From assembly GCA_009773165.1 (NCBI GenBank), contig WOUZ01000001.1, forward strand, positions 868,001 through 932,000: a stretch of DNA of 64,000 bases, written 5' to 3'. Below, one piece after another: positions 10,901 to 19,800 of this stretch. The translations under genes and the position numbers were made by a program. This DNA is from Bacteroidota bacterium. GTDB taxonomy: Bacteria > Bacteroidota > Bacteroidia > Bacteroidales > F082. The notes beneath the pieces were generated by a model. The model made no database searches and was not told the DNA's origin. It worked only from the letters and a program-made list of their open reading frames with translations. The stretch's first letter is position 1. Each line of letters starts with the position of its first letter.

Positions 10901-11868
10901 AAAGTTTCGCTTTCAAAATTCTCTGTAAATGGATAGACGTTGACATCAATTACTTCTAAAGTTACAAGTACAGTCTTTGTTGGGTTTACAGGGTCGTTGC
11001 TGCTTATATTAAGGTTTGCCTGATAGGTTCCAAACCCCAGACCGGCAGCATCGAAACCAAGTGATATTTCAACAGAAGCGTGCGTGCCCATACTTCCACT
11101 GGTTGGATTTATTGAAAGCCATCCTTCTGCATTGAGATACTCAACAGCAATATTGAAATTCAGGTCAAGAATTCCACCATTAATGACATTAAAGGTTTTT
11201 GAGCCTGTTCCATTTATTCCTACCGCATTGCTAACTTCTAAAGTACTAACATTCAACACAGGTGAGTCGTCTATTTCTTCTCCTAAACCAATATCATCAA
11301 CATACCAGGTATGTCCCCATGGGTCTCCTTCATATCTGAAAGCTACATATATGTTCTGCCCAGCATAAGCCTCAAGGTTTACAAAATACTGATACCAGGA
11401 CCAGGCGTTATTAGTTTCTGTCAGCGTCCAAACTTCAACATAATCATTGTCGGCCGGATTTGGACTTCCGGTGCTTACCATCACGCTACTCTTTTTGTAT
11501 GCCCAGTTATTTGCAAGCCAACTCCAGAAGGTGAGATAATAAAACCCTTCAGTAGGCATACTTATTTGGGGCGAAACCAACCAGTTGTCCAATGTAAATT
11601 CAGCGCTTTGGTTGTGGAATGCCGAATGGGTTCCACCCTCAGTGTGGTTAGTCCAGGGATCACGTTCCCAGCTTTGTGAATTATTCATGAGGCTGTGCAA
11701 GGTCCAATTTGCTGGTGGAAATACACCCCCCTCAAAAGTCTCAACTAAAGGATAAGTAGTTGTCCCTTTATCTTGTATCTCGTTGGGGTAAACACGCATT
11801 GTGTTTAGAGTTAATAACATCAGGGCTAACAATGATGCCCCAAAGTTTAGAATAAAAGTTCTGCTCAT
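7996..11868 (-). CDS. T9SS-exported multidomain protein with cleaved-adhesin, Ig-like and HAF-like repeats
   Basis: The 1290-residue protein has a signal peptide. Two cleaved-adhesin/MAM-like jelly rolls (about 42-195 and 313-465) share the opening ETFE/NFES...FPP and the ending WYVDDIGLGEE or WIVDDISLGEE. Each is followed by an Ig-like BACON/HYDIN-type domain with SSNDPVNPT. A propeller-like region (about 580-860) repeats GISxxGxxVxG, as in HAF repeats. A third SSND-type Ig domain precedes a type A T9SS sorting domain (about 1214-1290) with FPNPAINQL, ISDISGK and a final KKLQVIK. Export through the outer membrane by T9SS with attachment or release is established for that domain. The rest suggests a large surface adhesin or matrix protein. 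No catalytic residues are seen. It has its own terminator. Confidence 0.85.
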   Translation of the reverse strand: MSRTFILNFGASLLALMLLTLNTMRVYPNEIQDKGTTTYPLVETFEGGVFPPANWTLHSLMNNSQSWERDPWTNHTEGGTHSAFHNQSAEFTLDNWLVSPQISMPTEGFYYLTFWSWLANNWAYKKSSVMVSTGSPNPADNDYVEVWTLTETNNAWSWYQYFVNLEAYAGQNIYVAFRYEGDPWGHTWYVDDIGLGEEIDDSPVLNVSTLEVSNAVGINGTGSKTFNVINGGILDLNFNIAVEYLNAEGWLSINPTSGSMGTHASVEISLGFDAAGLGFGTYQANLNISSNDPVNPTKTVLVTLEVIDVNVYPFTENFESETFPPIGWSMFDQDQDGSAWYQSYYNNTPGGQFSAYHGWGQQNQDGWLVSPQITIPDEGFFYLSFWSLVGDISYYGKNSVMVSTGSGNPAGGDFVEVWTVGEVVDTWAQHFIDLEAFAGEDVYLAFRYEGEFAHYWIVDDISLGEEIDDSPVLNVSTLEISQTLGQNGSGSKSFKVINDGIQNLTFDLEIEYLNGNSWLAASPISGSIPAKSNQTISLTFDASGLELGTHHANINITSNDPVNPTATIAVTLHVMQAQAVNFTVIYPQYTFPTGISSNGMYVSGSQFGGMTSYLWTMFNGSVEFPGDAQGISDSGTAAGTYFTEFQFEGMDVNTAGLWNRTSSQWQFLGMNPDSPEIFGTSYNMAYGITADGITVVGMQWYPDWTVKAYSWTQQDGYDMIGATIPANSRANGISANGSVIYGWAEPNWIRTPVIWYNNEIIFVDETQNGEAFGASASGNYVTGSLGWAGGFIWSPTEGTTVFQNSLNLGTLNPMTVLDDGTVFGYTGEGFPPLPPDRRAFVRHPDGSMETFNEYAAGRGWFEASDWIFFSISDVTPDGNKFIGAAQLPTGEAISFILDLNPGNPGIEIYPLELTENLIPGDTSTQTINIENIGSGLLQYDIIVQYTAADAKVQQVPTGIEFKSGKLALVNQKSSVHGKSDKIESKRGTILHYDGPNANSIGLVTGGTFYGAARFPSELTSVFENYQFESVDVYVNENPSNLKLIIWDAGTTTSPGSILYQQNYTPTPESWNTIVLNNAITISGSDIWVGFEVIHEAETYILGIDGGPAVQDGDWVSEDGTNWEHLSGYGMNSNWNIRANLSFNGMNWLSVSPETGVIDGAVIQDIAVSFNAAGMEANSYTANLRITSNDTLNPLIIIPVSLLVETGISVPELQQFDVSLFPNPAINQLQVHANQLIERISISDISGKTVYTSHDNSRNAVLDLSFLNNGMYLIQITTHQGTYTKKLQVIK

Positions 11869-11898
11869 AGCAAATAGTTTTTGGTTAATAAATACTGA

Positions 11899-12090
11899 TC
11901 AGTTTTTTAATTTATTGATAACTTTATCTTGGCTTTTATCTGAGGGTTTATCTTCCGTAATCTTTTCCCCTTCGATGAATTTGAGAAGTTTTTTTAATGC
12001 TTCCGTATTAATTCTGTTTTTCTCAAGTAGCCGTTGAATGTTATCTTCCAGTTTTAAATCATTTTTTGAATCGTCTGATGTTTGTTCCAT
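11899..12090 (-). CDS. Small charged coiled-coil protein, unknown function
   Basis: The start is taken at the ATG at 12090 (MEQTSDDSKND), giving 63 residues; an upstream in-frame Met would add a Cys/His-containing stretch that looks unlike a coding start. The middle (LEDNIQRLLEKNRINTEALK) is strongly helical with heptad spacing. The tail is Lys/Asp-rich. There is no signal or membrane segment. It sits 30 bp upstream of the large T9SS gene on the same strand and may be co-transcribed with it. I recognise no family; it could be a small regulator or chaperone, or a chance frame. Confidence 0.45.
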   Translation of the reverse strand: MEQTSDDSKNDLKLEDNIQRLLEKNRINTEALKKLLKFIEGEKITEDKPSDKSQDKVINKLKN

Positions 12091-12262
12091 AAATTCTAAA
12101 TTTTTGCAATGATAAATGTCTACATATGCCATATGAAATCTGTTTTCAATTAATCCATTCGTATTGATGTTTTTGCTCGGTGATTAAAAGCATTGAATGA
12201 TCTTTTCAACAAGCCTTTGCATTTATTTTTTTGATCTGAATTATTACTGCATCGATAACATA

Positions 12263-14191
12263 TTATTTTTCAACCAGCATCTTTTTGATTATAATTTCAT
12301 TTTGAGTAGCTAAATGAACTAAATATAAACCGGCTGGAAACTCTGATATATCAATTCGTGCTGAATTTGCAGCGACTTGTTGTTTATGCACAATTCTGCC
12401 ACTTATATCAGTAATTGTTATTTCTTCAATTTCAGAATCCACAATCAATGAAACAGTTGAACTTGCCGGGTTAGGGAACATTCTGACAGATGTATAGGGA
12501 ATGCTGCGAAGCGATACTGCTTCTGAAATCATAGTAACAACAACTGTTACATTCTGATCTGTCACTTCAACATCGCCCTGAACAGAATTAAAGCCATCGA
12601 GCGATACACTATAGCTATAAACTCCAGGTTCCAGTTGAAAAAAAGAATAGATGTTGGGCGCATTTGTATTATTTCCTAAGGTTATTATGGCATTTTCAAG
12701 AGAATTTCCATCCATATCCTTCACCTCGAATTCTGCTTTATAAAATGCTTTTGATAAGTCCCACTTCATGAAAAATCCAGCATCATGTATCGAGTAAAAC
12801 GGATTCCCATCAATAAATTCAACGGATTCAACCGATGCACCCACAGCATATATCTGGTCATTTTGCAGCACTACAGCATCCCTGTACTCGACTATGGATT
12901 CAACTCCTTCTCCATGAAGCGCAAAAGCTTTCTCAAATTCACCATCCGCATCAATAATTACCTGAAACATTGCAAGGCTATTAGGACTTTCCGCTTCAAT
13001 TACTTTATGGCCCTCAAAATAAAATGGGGTATAGCTGTCAAAACCACCTCCTATAAAAATTCTGTTTTCAGCATCTATATTCAGGTTAAAGGCTCTTGAG
13101 GCATACTCACTGCCCATACTTTTAAGCCAGATAAGCTCAAGGTTATCTGTGAACTTTGCAACATATGCATCCTCAGTGCCATACGACACAGGCTGGATAC
13201 CGTGTATGTTGAAATCAGATTCAGATTCAAAAAAACCGGTGCCAACTATATTGCCATCATTATCCAGTTTTAAGCGGGTCAAATTTTGGCTCATACTACT
13301 GCCAAATGCAATTACTTCAGAAACCTGCGCACTTTCGGTTGAAAGTTTTACAATGGCAATCCAATCATAAAAGCCTTCCCCCTCATATGGTAAAATACTG
13401 TCGCCAACGATGAGTGGTTTTGAATATTCGATTTCAAGAAAAAGATCATCATTATTTGTTATGAGCGCCCTTGAATTAGACCAACCCGGTTCACCTTCAG
13501 CGATAAAATTAAAATTTGATCCCCATATAGCAGCTCCTTGCGAATCAAGTTTGGCAATGAATGTTTGAGTGCCCCATCCCGCTTGGGTGAAAAGAAATTC
13601 TATGCCATCAATAGCAAAACTGGAATTGGAGTATCCGGAAATGTAGATATTGTCACCGGCATCTATTGTGACCTTGGTTATCGACATATTGTAATATTCT
13701 TCGTAAGGCAATATTGGTTTGTACCAGATTAAACTACCGTCAATGCCGGAAAATTTTGCAACAACTCCTCTTGAAGTCCATTCCATATTAGGCACATAAA
13801 CTACTTCGCCATTTATTTTTATGGTATCGTTTGATGAAGACCATCCCACAGCAACGATATTGTTTTGACTATCTAATGCCATATCGAAAAAGGTTTCGTA
13901 ACCTTCGCCGACCATAGTAGCATGCCATATTTTATTTCCATTCAAATCCGATTTGACAATCAAGGCATTGCTACTGGTATAGTAAGGCAACTCAACTCCT
14001 TCATAATCAGCTGACAGATACCAATAACCATTTGTAATAACCGATTCCCCATCGAACAAGATGTTATTGAAAGCAGATTGTTCGTTCGCTATAATATGTT
14101 TGGCCCATTCAGCATTCGTGTGCTGAGAATAAGCATTTGGCAATATCAAACATGTTATTACCAATGATAAGATTGCGGCGATTAACTTCAT
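12263..14191 (-). CDS. T9SS-exported beta-propeller protein (SBBP-like repeats) with Ig-like domain
   Basis: The 642-residue protein has a signal peptide ending NAYSQ. Residues about 30-480 are propeller-like repeats of the form AxLDSQGxxIW, VAKFT.NLELIWLKSMGS and DxxGNIxxxG, as in SBBP/beta-propeller surface proteins. A carboxypeptidase-regulatory-like Ig domain follows (about 495-555: FEVKDMDGNSLENAII, PGVYSYSVSLDGF). The C-terminus is a type A T9SS sorting domain (about 570-642) with MFPNPASSTVSL, ITDISGRIV, YLVHLAT and a final KKMLVEK. Export by T9SS is firm. The target of the propeller is unknown. The gene is on the minus strand between the small coiled-coil gene and the TPR regulator. 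Confidence 0.85.
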   Translation of the reverse strand: MKLIAAILSLVITCLILPNAYSQHTNAEWAKHIIANEQSAFNNILFDGESVITNGYWYLSADYEGVELPYYTSSNALIVKSDLNGNKIWHATMVGEGYETFFDMALDSQNNIVAVGWSSSNDTIKINGEVVYVPNMEWTSRGVVAKFSGIDGSLIWYKPILPYEEYYNMSITKVTIDAGDNIYISGYSNSSFAIDGIEFLFTQAGWGTQTFIAKLDSQGAAIWGSNFNFIAEGEPGWSNSRALITNNDDLFLEIEYSKPLIVGDSILPYEGEGFYDWIAIVKLSTESAQVSEVIAFGSSMSQNLTRLKLDNDGNIVGTGFFESESDFNIHGIQPVSYGTEDAYVAKFTDNLELIWLKSMGSEYASRAFNLNIDAENRIFIGGGFDSYTPFYFEGHKVIEAESPNSLAMFQVIIDADGEFEKAFALHGEGVESIVEYRDAVVLQNDQIYAVGASVESVEFIDGNPFYSIHDAGFFMKWDLSKAFYKAEFEVKDMDGNSLENAIITLGNNTNAPNIYSFFQLEPGVYSYSVSLDGFNSVQGDVEVTDQNVTVVVTMISEAVSLRSIPYTSVRMFPNPASSTVSLIVDSEIEEITITDISGRIVHKQQVAANSARIDISEFPAGLYLVHLATQNEIIIKKMLVEK

Positions 14192-14365
14192 AAAGAATAT
14201 AATTTTAGCAAGGATTTAAAACGCAGCAAAAATATTCAGTTAAAAAAGGTGCCACAAACTATTCCCGTGCACTTTTTTACTACAATAGATTGAATGCATT
14301 ACTACATCTTTGCTACAAAAGTTCACAAAAAATTGATATACAATACTTTATAGCCGTGTTGGCTC

Positions 14366-14390
14366 AGTTATCAGGAAGGAACTGATAACT
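14366..14390 (-). terminator. Hairpin downstream of the TPR/LuxR regulator gene
   Basis: A perfect 9-bp stem, AGTTATCAG and CTGATAACT with a 7-nt loop, lies about 40 bp after the stop at 14432. There is no T-tract, so it may be a weak or Rho-dependent end, or simply a structure. Confidence 0.35.
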
Positions 14391-14431
14391 TTGAGGGAGT
14401 AGCCTGGGGATAGCTTGTGCTTAAAGTTGGG

Positions 14432-16138
14432 TCAAATACCAGACAGGTACTCAATCAATCCAACCTCTGCATTGGTCAGATTGAGTTTTTGGCGCAGCCG
14501 GGTTCTGGCAACATCAATGCTTCTGAGCGATTGGCCTGTGATGGTAGAGATTTCTTTTGTTGACATATTGAGGCGCAGAAAAGCACAAAGTCTTCTCTCA
14601 TTTGGGGTGAGATCAGGATTGATCTCATTAAGCTTTTCGTAAAATTCGTTATGGACATTATGAAATCGGGTTTCAAACTCCATCCATACGCTATCTTCTT
14701 TAGAATTCTCAAGATCTGAAATGATATCTTTAATAAGACTTTGATTCTCTTTTTTGAAGTTGTGCCGGTTGGTCATCAATTTATCAGCGATGTTATTTAT
14801 AAGTTCATTCTTTCGGATTTGGTAAATAACATTTGTTGTAAGCTCTTTGTTCTTAATTTCTAATTCTTTGGTAAGCGCTGTTTTTTCTAAAGCTGCCTTT
14901 TCTGAAGCAAGCTGAATATTATTGTTCAACAGGCTTAGTCTTCGCAACCGGCTTTGAGATAATACATACAAAAGCCCAAGTATTACTACAACAAGCAGCA
15001 AAAGGATGGCAATAAAAAGATACCTCAATTTTTGTTTTCTCTGTTCAATGAGCCGGATATTCTCTTTTTCCTGAAACTGTGATGATATCTCCATTCTCGA
15101 AAACTCGAGCAAGGTTTCCTCTCCTTTTAGCTTATCGGAATAGTGTTTTAGTAAGATGTGATATTTAAGGGCCGAATCGGGTTGGTTTAATAAATTGAAA
15201 ACTTCAAATAGATGTTCGTTCAACGAGGCCAAAATAGATGTACTTCCCACTGAAGCAGCTAAATTATAACCATTATAAAAGTTGTTAAGTGCTTCTGCAT
15301 AGTTCTGCTGCGACTTATATAAAATACCTAACATTCTGTAGGAAGATGCTTCACCACTTTTATCATTCATCTCTTTACGGATAATCAGCGCTGCGTTCAT
15401 ATTCTTATAAGCCTCATCAAAATCTCCCATTTTCATATGAATGCTTCCGAGATTATTGTGCAACATGGCCAGAGTTTTTTGCTGCTGAGGAATCCGGCTT
15501 GCCAGACTAATACCCCTGTGATAATAATCAATGGCCATGTTGTATTCATTCAGATTTTCATGAACTATTCCGAGATTATTATAAATGGAAATGACTTGAA
15601 AAGGCGGAATAGTATCGCCTCTTTTTTCGGCCAATTCCATGAAAAGTGGCAACGCTTCATGAAAATAGCGCTTGGCCTCTTCAAATTTCATCAATTGAAG
15701 TAAAATTCCGCCAAGGTTTGTTAAAGCATTGGCAATACCATTATTGTTTCCTGATTCTTTGTTAATTGCCAAAGCTTTGGAATAGTGTTGAAAAGAAATA
15801 TCCAATAAACCCTGAAAAAATGAAATATTGCCAATCGACATTAAAGCCTCGGCATGTAATTGTTTATTTTTACTGTTTTCTGCAATTTCCAAAGCTTTGT
15901 CTGCATATTGAAACGATAACGACAGGTTTGTTGATGAATAATATTTAGCAATTTCTGTTAGTGAAGCAATTCGTGCAGAGTCGTCTTTGGACACTTCGAG
16001 CCGAAAAATAAGAGAATCAATTTTATTATTGCTTTGACTGAGCAACTCATAATGAAGTAACAACGAGATTAAAAGCAAGCTTAAAATCACTATTATCCTA
16101 CTAAATTCTACTCTATTCGATTCTCTTATGCAAGGCAT
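14432..16138 (-). CDS. TPR-repeat membrane regulator with C-terminal LuxR-type HTH
   Basis: The 568-residue protein starts with a hydrophobic anchor (about 14-35). Next come seven or so tetratricopeptide repeats (about 60-340, e.g. ALTNLGGILLQLMKFEEAK, YNNLGIVHENLNEYNMAIDYY), a second membrane span (about 378-400, FIAILLLLVVVILGLLY) and a coiled coil. The C-terminal DNA-binding domain has LTPNERRLCAFLRLNMSTKEI and SIDVARTRLRQKL. This is a common Bacteroidota one-component design: periplasmic TPRs sense a protein or peptide and the HTH acts on DNA in the cytoplasm. There is no kinase core. The neighbouring T9SS genes are possible targets, but nothing in the sequence proves it. Confidence 0.8.
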   Translation of the reverse strand: MPCIRESNRVEFSRIIVILSLLLISLLLHYELLSQSNNKIDSLIFRLEVSKDDSARIASLTEIAKYYSSTNLSLSFQYADKALEIAENSKNKQLHAEALMSIGNISFFQGLLDISFQHYSKALAINKESGNNNGIANALTNLGGILLQLMKFEEAKRYFHEALPLFMELAEKRGDTIPPFQVISIYNNLGIVHENLNEYNMAIDYYHRGISLASRIPQQQKTLAMLHNNLGSIHMKMGDFDEAYKNMNAALIIRKEMNDKSGEASSYRMLGILYKSQQNYAEALNNFYNGYNLAASVGSTSILASLNEHLFEVFNLLNQPDSALKYHILLKHYSDKLKGEETLLEFSRMEISSQFQEKENIRLIEQRKQKLRYLFIAILLLLVVVILGLLYVLSQSRLRRLSLLNNNIQLASEKAALEKTALTKELEIKNKELTTNVIYQIRKNELINNIADKLMTNRHNFKKENQSLIKDIISDLENSKEDSVWMEFETRFHNVHNEFYEKLNEINPDLTPNERRLCAFLRLNMSTKEISTITGQSLRSIDVARTRLRQKLNLTNAEVGLIEYLSGI

Positions 16139-16840
16139 TGATTATCAAATCTAATAATTAAAAACAAATAGCTACCCACTTGAAGCTTTATAAAACAAAC
16201 TTCATTTATAAAACAAACTTTCAATTTTTCACCACATTGCAGGCCTTATAACCTCTGTTATTAACTGCGAATATACAAAAAAATACCCATGTCATTCGGA
16301 TGATAAGTCACCTGCCTTAATGAAAGCAGAGATTAAGGTTTAACTTCTGTATAAACTAGTTGGCAGAGGCAAAAATGTTCCTTAATGAAAAAGAGGGCTG
16401 ATATAAGGTGTGTAATATTACAGATTTCGTTGGGTTTTGCAGACTGCTTAGCGTCCAATTTATTGCTAATCTTGTTATTCTTATTAGAAAATCTGGCAAT
16501 TGAAAAGTCTCTTTTTATTCTTTTCACAAAGGCTCATTAAGAGCTCCTTCAAAGCAATTAATTGCTGTTCTTTTTTCCAAATAGCAGCTCGTTATACCAT
16601 GTAAATGCAGATTTGCGCCAATGATTTATGATTATTTTGATTATTTTATCTTAATATAATTATCTAAAACCATGAAATTCAGTATTTTAATTTAGCTTAT
16701 TCCATTTTGTCCTTCCCGAATAATATGACTAATGTGTGAATCATACAATTCTTCTTCATTTTTATGTAATGTAAAAAATCCTCGGCAGTATCACCTTTGC
16801 TAAATTGTAATAATTCTATAACAATATTAAACGTACTAAC
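16139..16840. other. Divergent intergenic region carrying the site A promoter
   Basis: About 700 bp between the divergent TPR regulator and the DUF3494 gene. The only clear signal is the composite direct-repeat promoter at 16735-16799. A 64-codon frame at 16333-16527 has no recognisable features and is not annotated. Confidence 0.6.
16735..16799 (+). promoter_or_regulatory. Regulon site A: tandem half-site promoter of the DUF3494/OmpA operon
   Basis: TGTGAATCATACAA, then ATGTAATG with its GTAA exactly 21 bp after the first half-site core (ACAA in place of GTAA), then CACCTTTG with its TTTG 30 bp further. TTTG ends 41 nt before the ATG at 16841. The -7 region reads CANNTTTG rather than the consensus TANNTTTG. 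Confidence 0.75.
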
Positions 16841-19800
16841 ATGAAAAAGAAGAAATTATGGGTAGCTCTGATAGCCATTTTTATTGTGGCAATAGTAACT
16901 ACCAACTGCAAAAAAGATGAGTATGAAGAGATCACAGGTGAATGTCCGATTGTGGTTTCGACGAGTCCTGCAAATCTTGAAACCGGGGTAATACTCGAAA
17001 AGATTATTACTGTGACCTTCAACACTAAAATGAATGAAGCCACAATTACGCAAGCAGCTTTTACCTTAAATGCCTCCTCAAAGAAAAACGGGGAAGCTGA
17101 CGAAATCAGGGTAGAAGGCGTACTAACCTACAATGCCACTAACAATACCATGAGTTTTGTGCCGTTGGTAAAACTTGCACCTAATACAACCTATACGGGC
17201 AGGGTACTTACCTCCGTAAAGGAAATACATGGCAATGCTTTGCAAACTCCTTATACATGGACTTTCAGTACGGGCTCATTTGTCCCGCCTACTGTTATTT
17301 CCACTGTTCCACGAAATGCAGCTGTGAACGTTGGAACTAACACAAAAGTTTCAGCAACTTTCAGTGAATCAATGAATCCATTGACAATAACCGCATCAAC
17401 ATTTACACTTAAGCACGGATCAACCCTTGTTAACGGACTTGTAACCTATGCGGGGAACACTTCAACATTTTCACCATCAAGTCCTCTAGCAGCCAACACA
17501 ATTTATACGGCAACCATAACTACCGGTGCCCAAAATACTGTAGGTACCGCCATGAGCAGCAATTATGTCTGGTCCTTCACAACAGGATCAGTACCAGATG
17601 AAACGCCTCCAGTGGTGATTTTGACAGTTCCAGGAAACCTGTCAACCGATGTGATGATCAACTCACGTTTATTAGCCACATTCAGCGAAGCCATGGATCA
17701 TCTTTCAATTACAGATGCTTCATTTACCCTTAAAAATGGAATTACTGCTGTACCGGCTTCAGTGAGTTACACCGGTGTTGTTGCTACACTCAGACCTCTG
17801 ACGGTATTAACGCCAAACACCTTATATACTGCAACAATAACCACCGCAGCAAAAGACCTTGCAGGAAACCAGATGGAACAAAATTATATCTGGACATTCA
17901 CTACTGGTGCTGTCCCCGATATCGTAGCTCCTACTGTCATCGTTACAGTTCCCGAAAACATGGCTACAGGCGTTGCCTTTAATGCGCGCCCTTCAGCAAT
18001 TTTCAGCGAAGCGATGGATCCTTTAACGATCAATCATTTGACATTTCTTATCAAACAAGGTACGACTCCCATTGCAGGTGTAATCACCTATTCAGGGATA
18101 AGTGCTGTGTTTACACCATTATCAAATTTTGCTGCCAACACCGTATATTCTGCAACTATAACAAATGAAGTTGAAGATCTGGCAGGAAATAAAATGGTTA
18201 ATAATTACAACTGGTCGTTTACAACCGGTTCAGCGCCTGATAATACACCTCCAACAGTGATTGCTGTTTTTCCTCTTAACCAAGCACTTAATGTTACTAT
18301 AACAACAAGCCCAACAGCATCTTTTAGTGAATTGATGGATCCATTGTCTATTAATGCAGCTACATTTAAGATCAAACAAGGAAGCACCCCTATAGCAGGT
18401 TCTGTAATTTTAATAGGACATGTGGCTACCTTCACTCCTGGATCAAACTTTGCTGCAAATACTGTTTATACAGCAACGATCACAAACAATGTTGAAGACT
18501 TGGCAGGCAATGCCATGGTGAATGATTATGTTTGGTCATTTACAACCGCCCCTGCACCTGATTTAACGGCACCAAATGTGATCTCCACTTTACCGGCCAA
18601 CCTTGCTACAAATGTTGCTGTTAATGTGAATCCGACTGCTACTTTCAGTGAGCTGATGGATCCGTTGACGATCAATGCCTCAAGCTTTACCTTAAAACAA
18701 GGAGCTAATTCAGTTACTGGTAATGTGAGCTATGCTGGTTCAACAGCCACTTTTGTGCCTGCAGCCAGTCTTACCGGTAACACACTTTATACGGCTACCA
18801 TCGTCAATACTGTGAAAGACCTTGCAGGTAATAACATGGTTAACAATTACGTCTGGACATTTACCACAGGTATGGCTCCAGATTTAACTACTCCAACTGT
18901 AATCGCAACTATTCCTTTAAATCTTGCAACAAACGTTCCGCTTAACGTGAATCCCACTGCTACTTTCAGTGAGTTGATGGATCCGCTGACGATCAACGCT
19001 TCAAGCTTTACCTTAAAACAAGGAGCTAATGCAATTAATGGTAGTGTGAGCTATGCTGGTTCAACGGCCACTTTTGTACCAGCAGCAAGTCTTGCCGGTA
19101 ACACACTTTACACAGCTACCATCGTAAATACTGTGAAGGACCTTGCAGGTAATAATATGGTTAACAATTACGTCTGGACATTTACAACAGGTATTGCTCC
19201 TGATTTAACTGCTCCAAATGTGATCTCCACTTTACCGGCCAACCTTTCAACAAATGTTGCTGTTAATGTGAATCCGACTGCTACTTTCAGTGAGCTGATG
19301 GATCCGTTGACGATTAACGCTTCAAGCTTTACCCTGAAACAAGGAGCCAATATAATCAATGGTGTTGTGACCTATGCCGGTTCTACAGCCACCTTTGATC
19401 CTGCCTCCAGTCTTGCCGGTAACACACTTTATACGGCTACCATCGTCAATACTGTGAAGGATCTTGCAGGAAACAACATGGTTAACAATTACGTCTGGAC
19501 ATTTACCACAGGTATTGCTCCTGATTTAACTGCACCAACTGTAATCGCAACTGTACCTTTGAATCTTGCTACTAATGTTCCGGTTAATGTTAATCCGACT
19601 GCTACTTTCAGTGAGCTGATGGATCCGCTGACGATTAACGCTTCAAGCTTTACCCTGAAACAAGGAGCCAATATAATCAATGGTGTTGTGACCTATGCCG
19701 GTTCTACCGCCACCTTTGATCCTACCTCCAGTCTTGCCGGTAACACACTTTATACGGCTACCATCGTCAATACTGTGAAGGACCTTGCCGGTAATAACAT

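Noticed and set aside
16333-16527. 64-codon minus-strand reading frame
   Set aside because: No signal, domain or neighbour link; composition like the surrounding AT-rich intergenic DNA.
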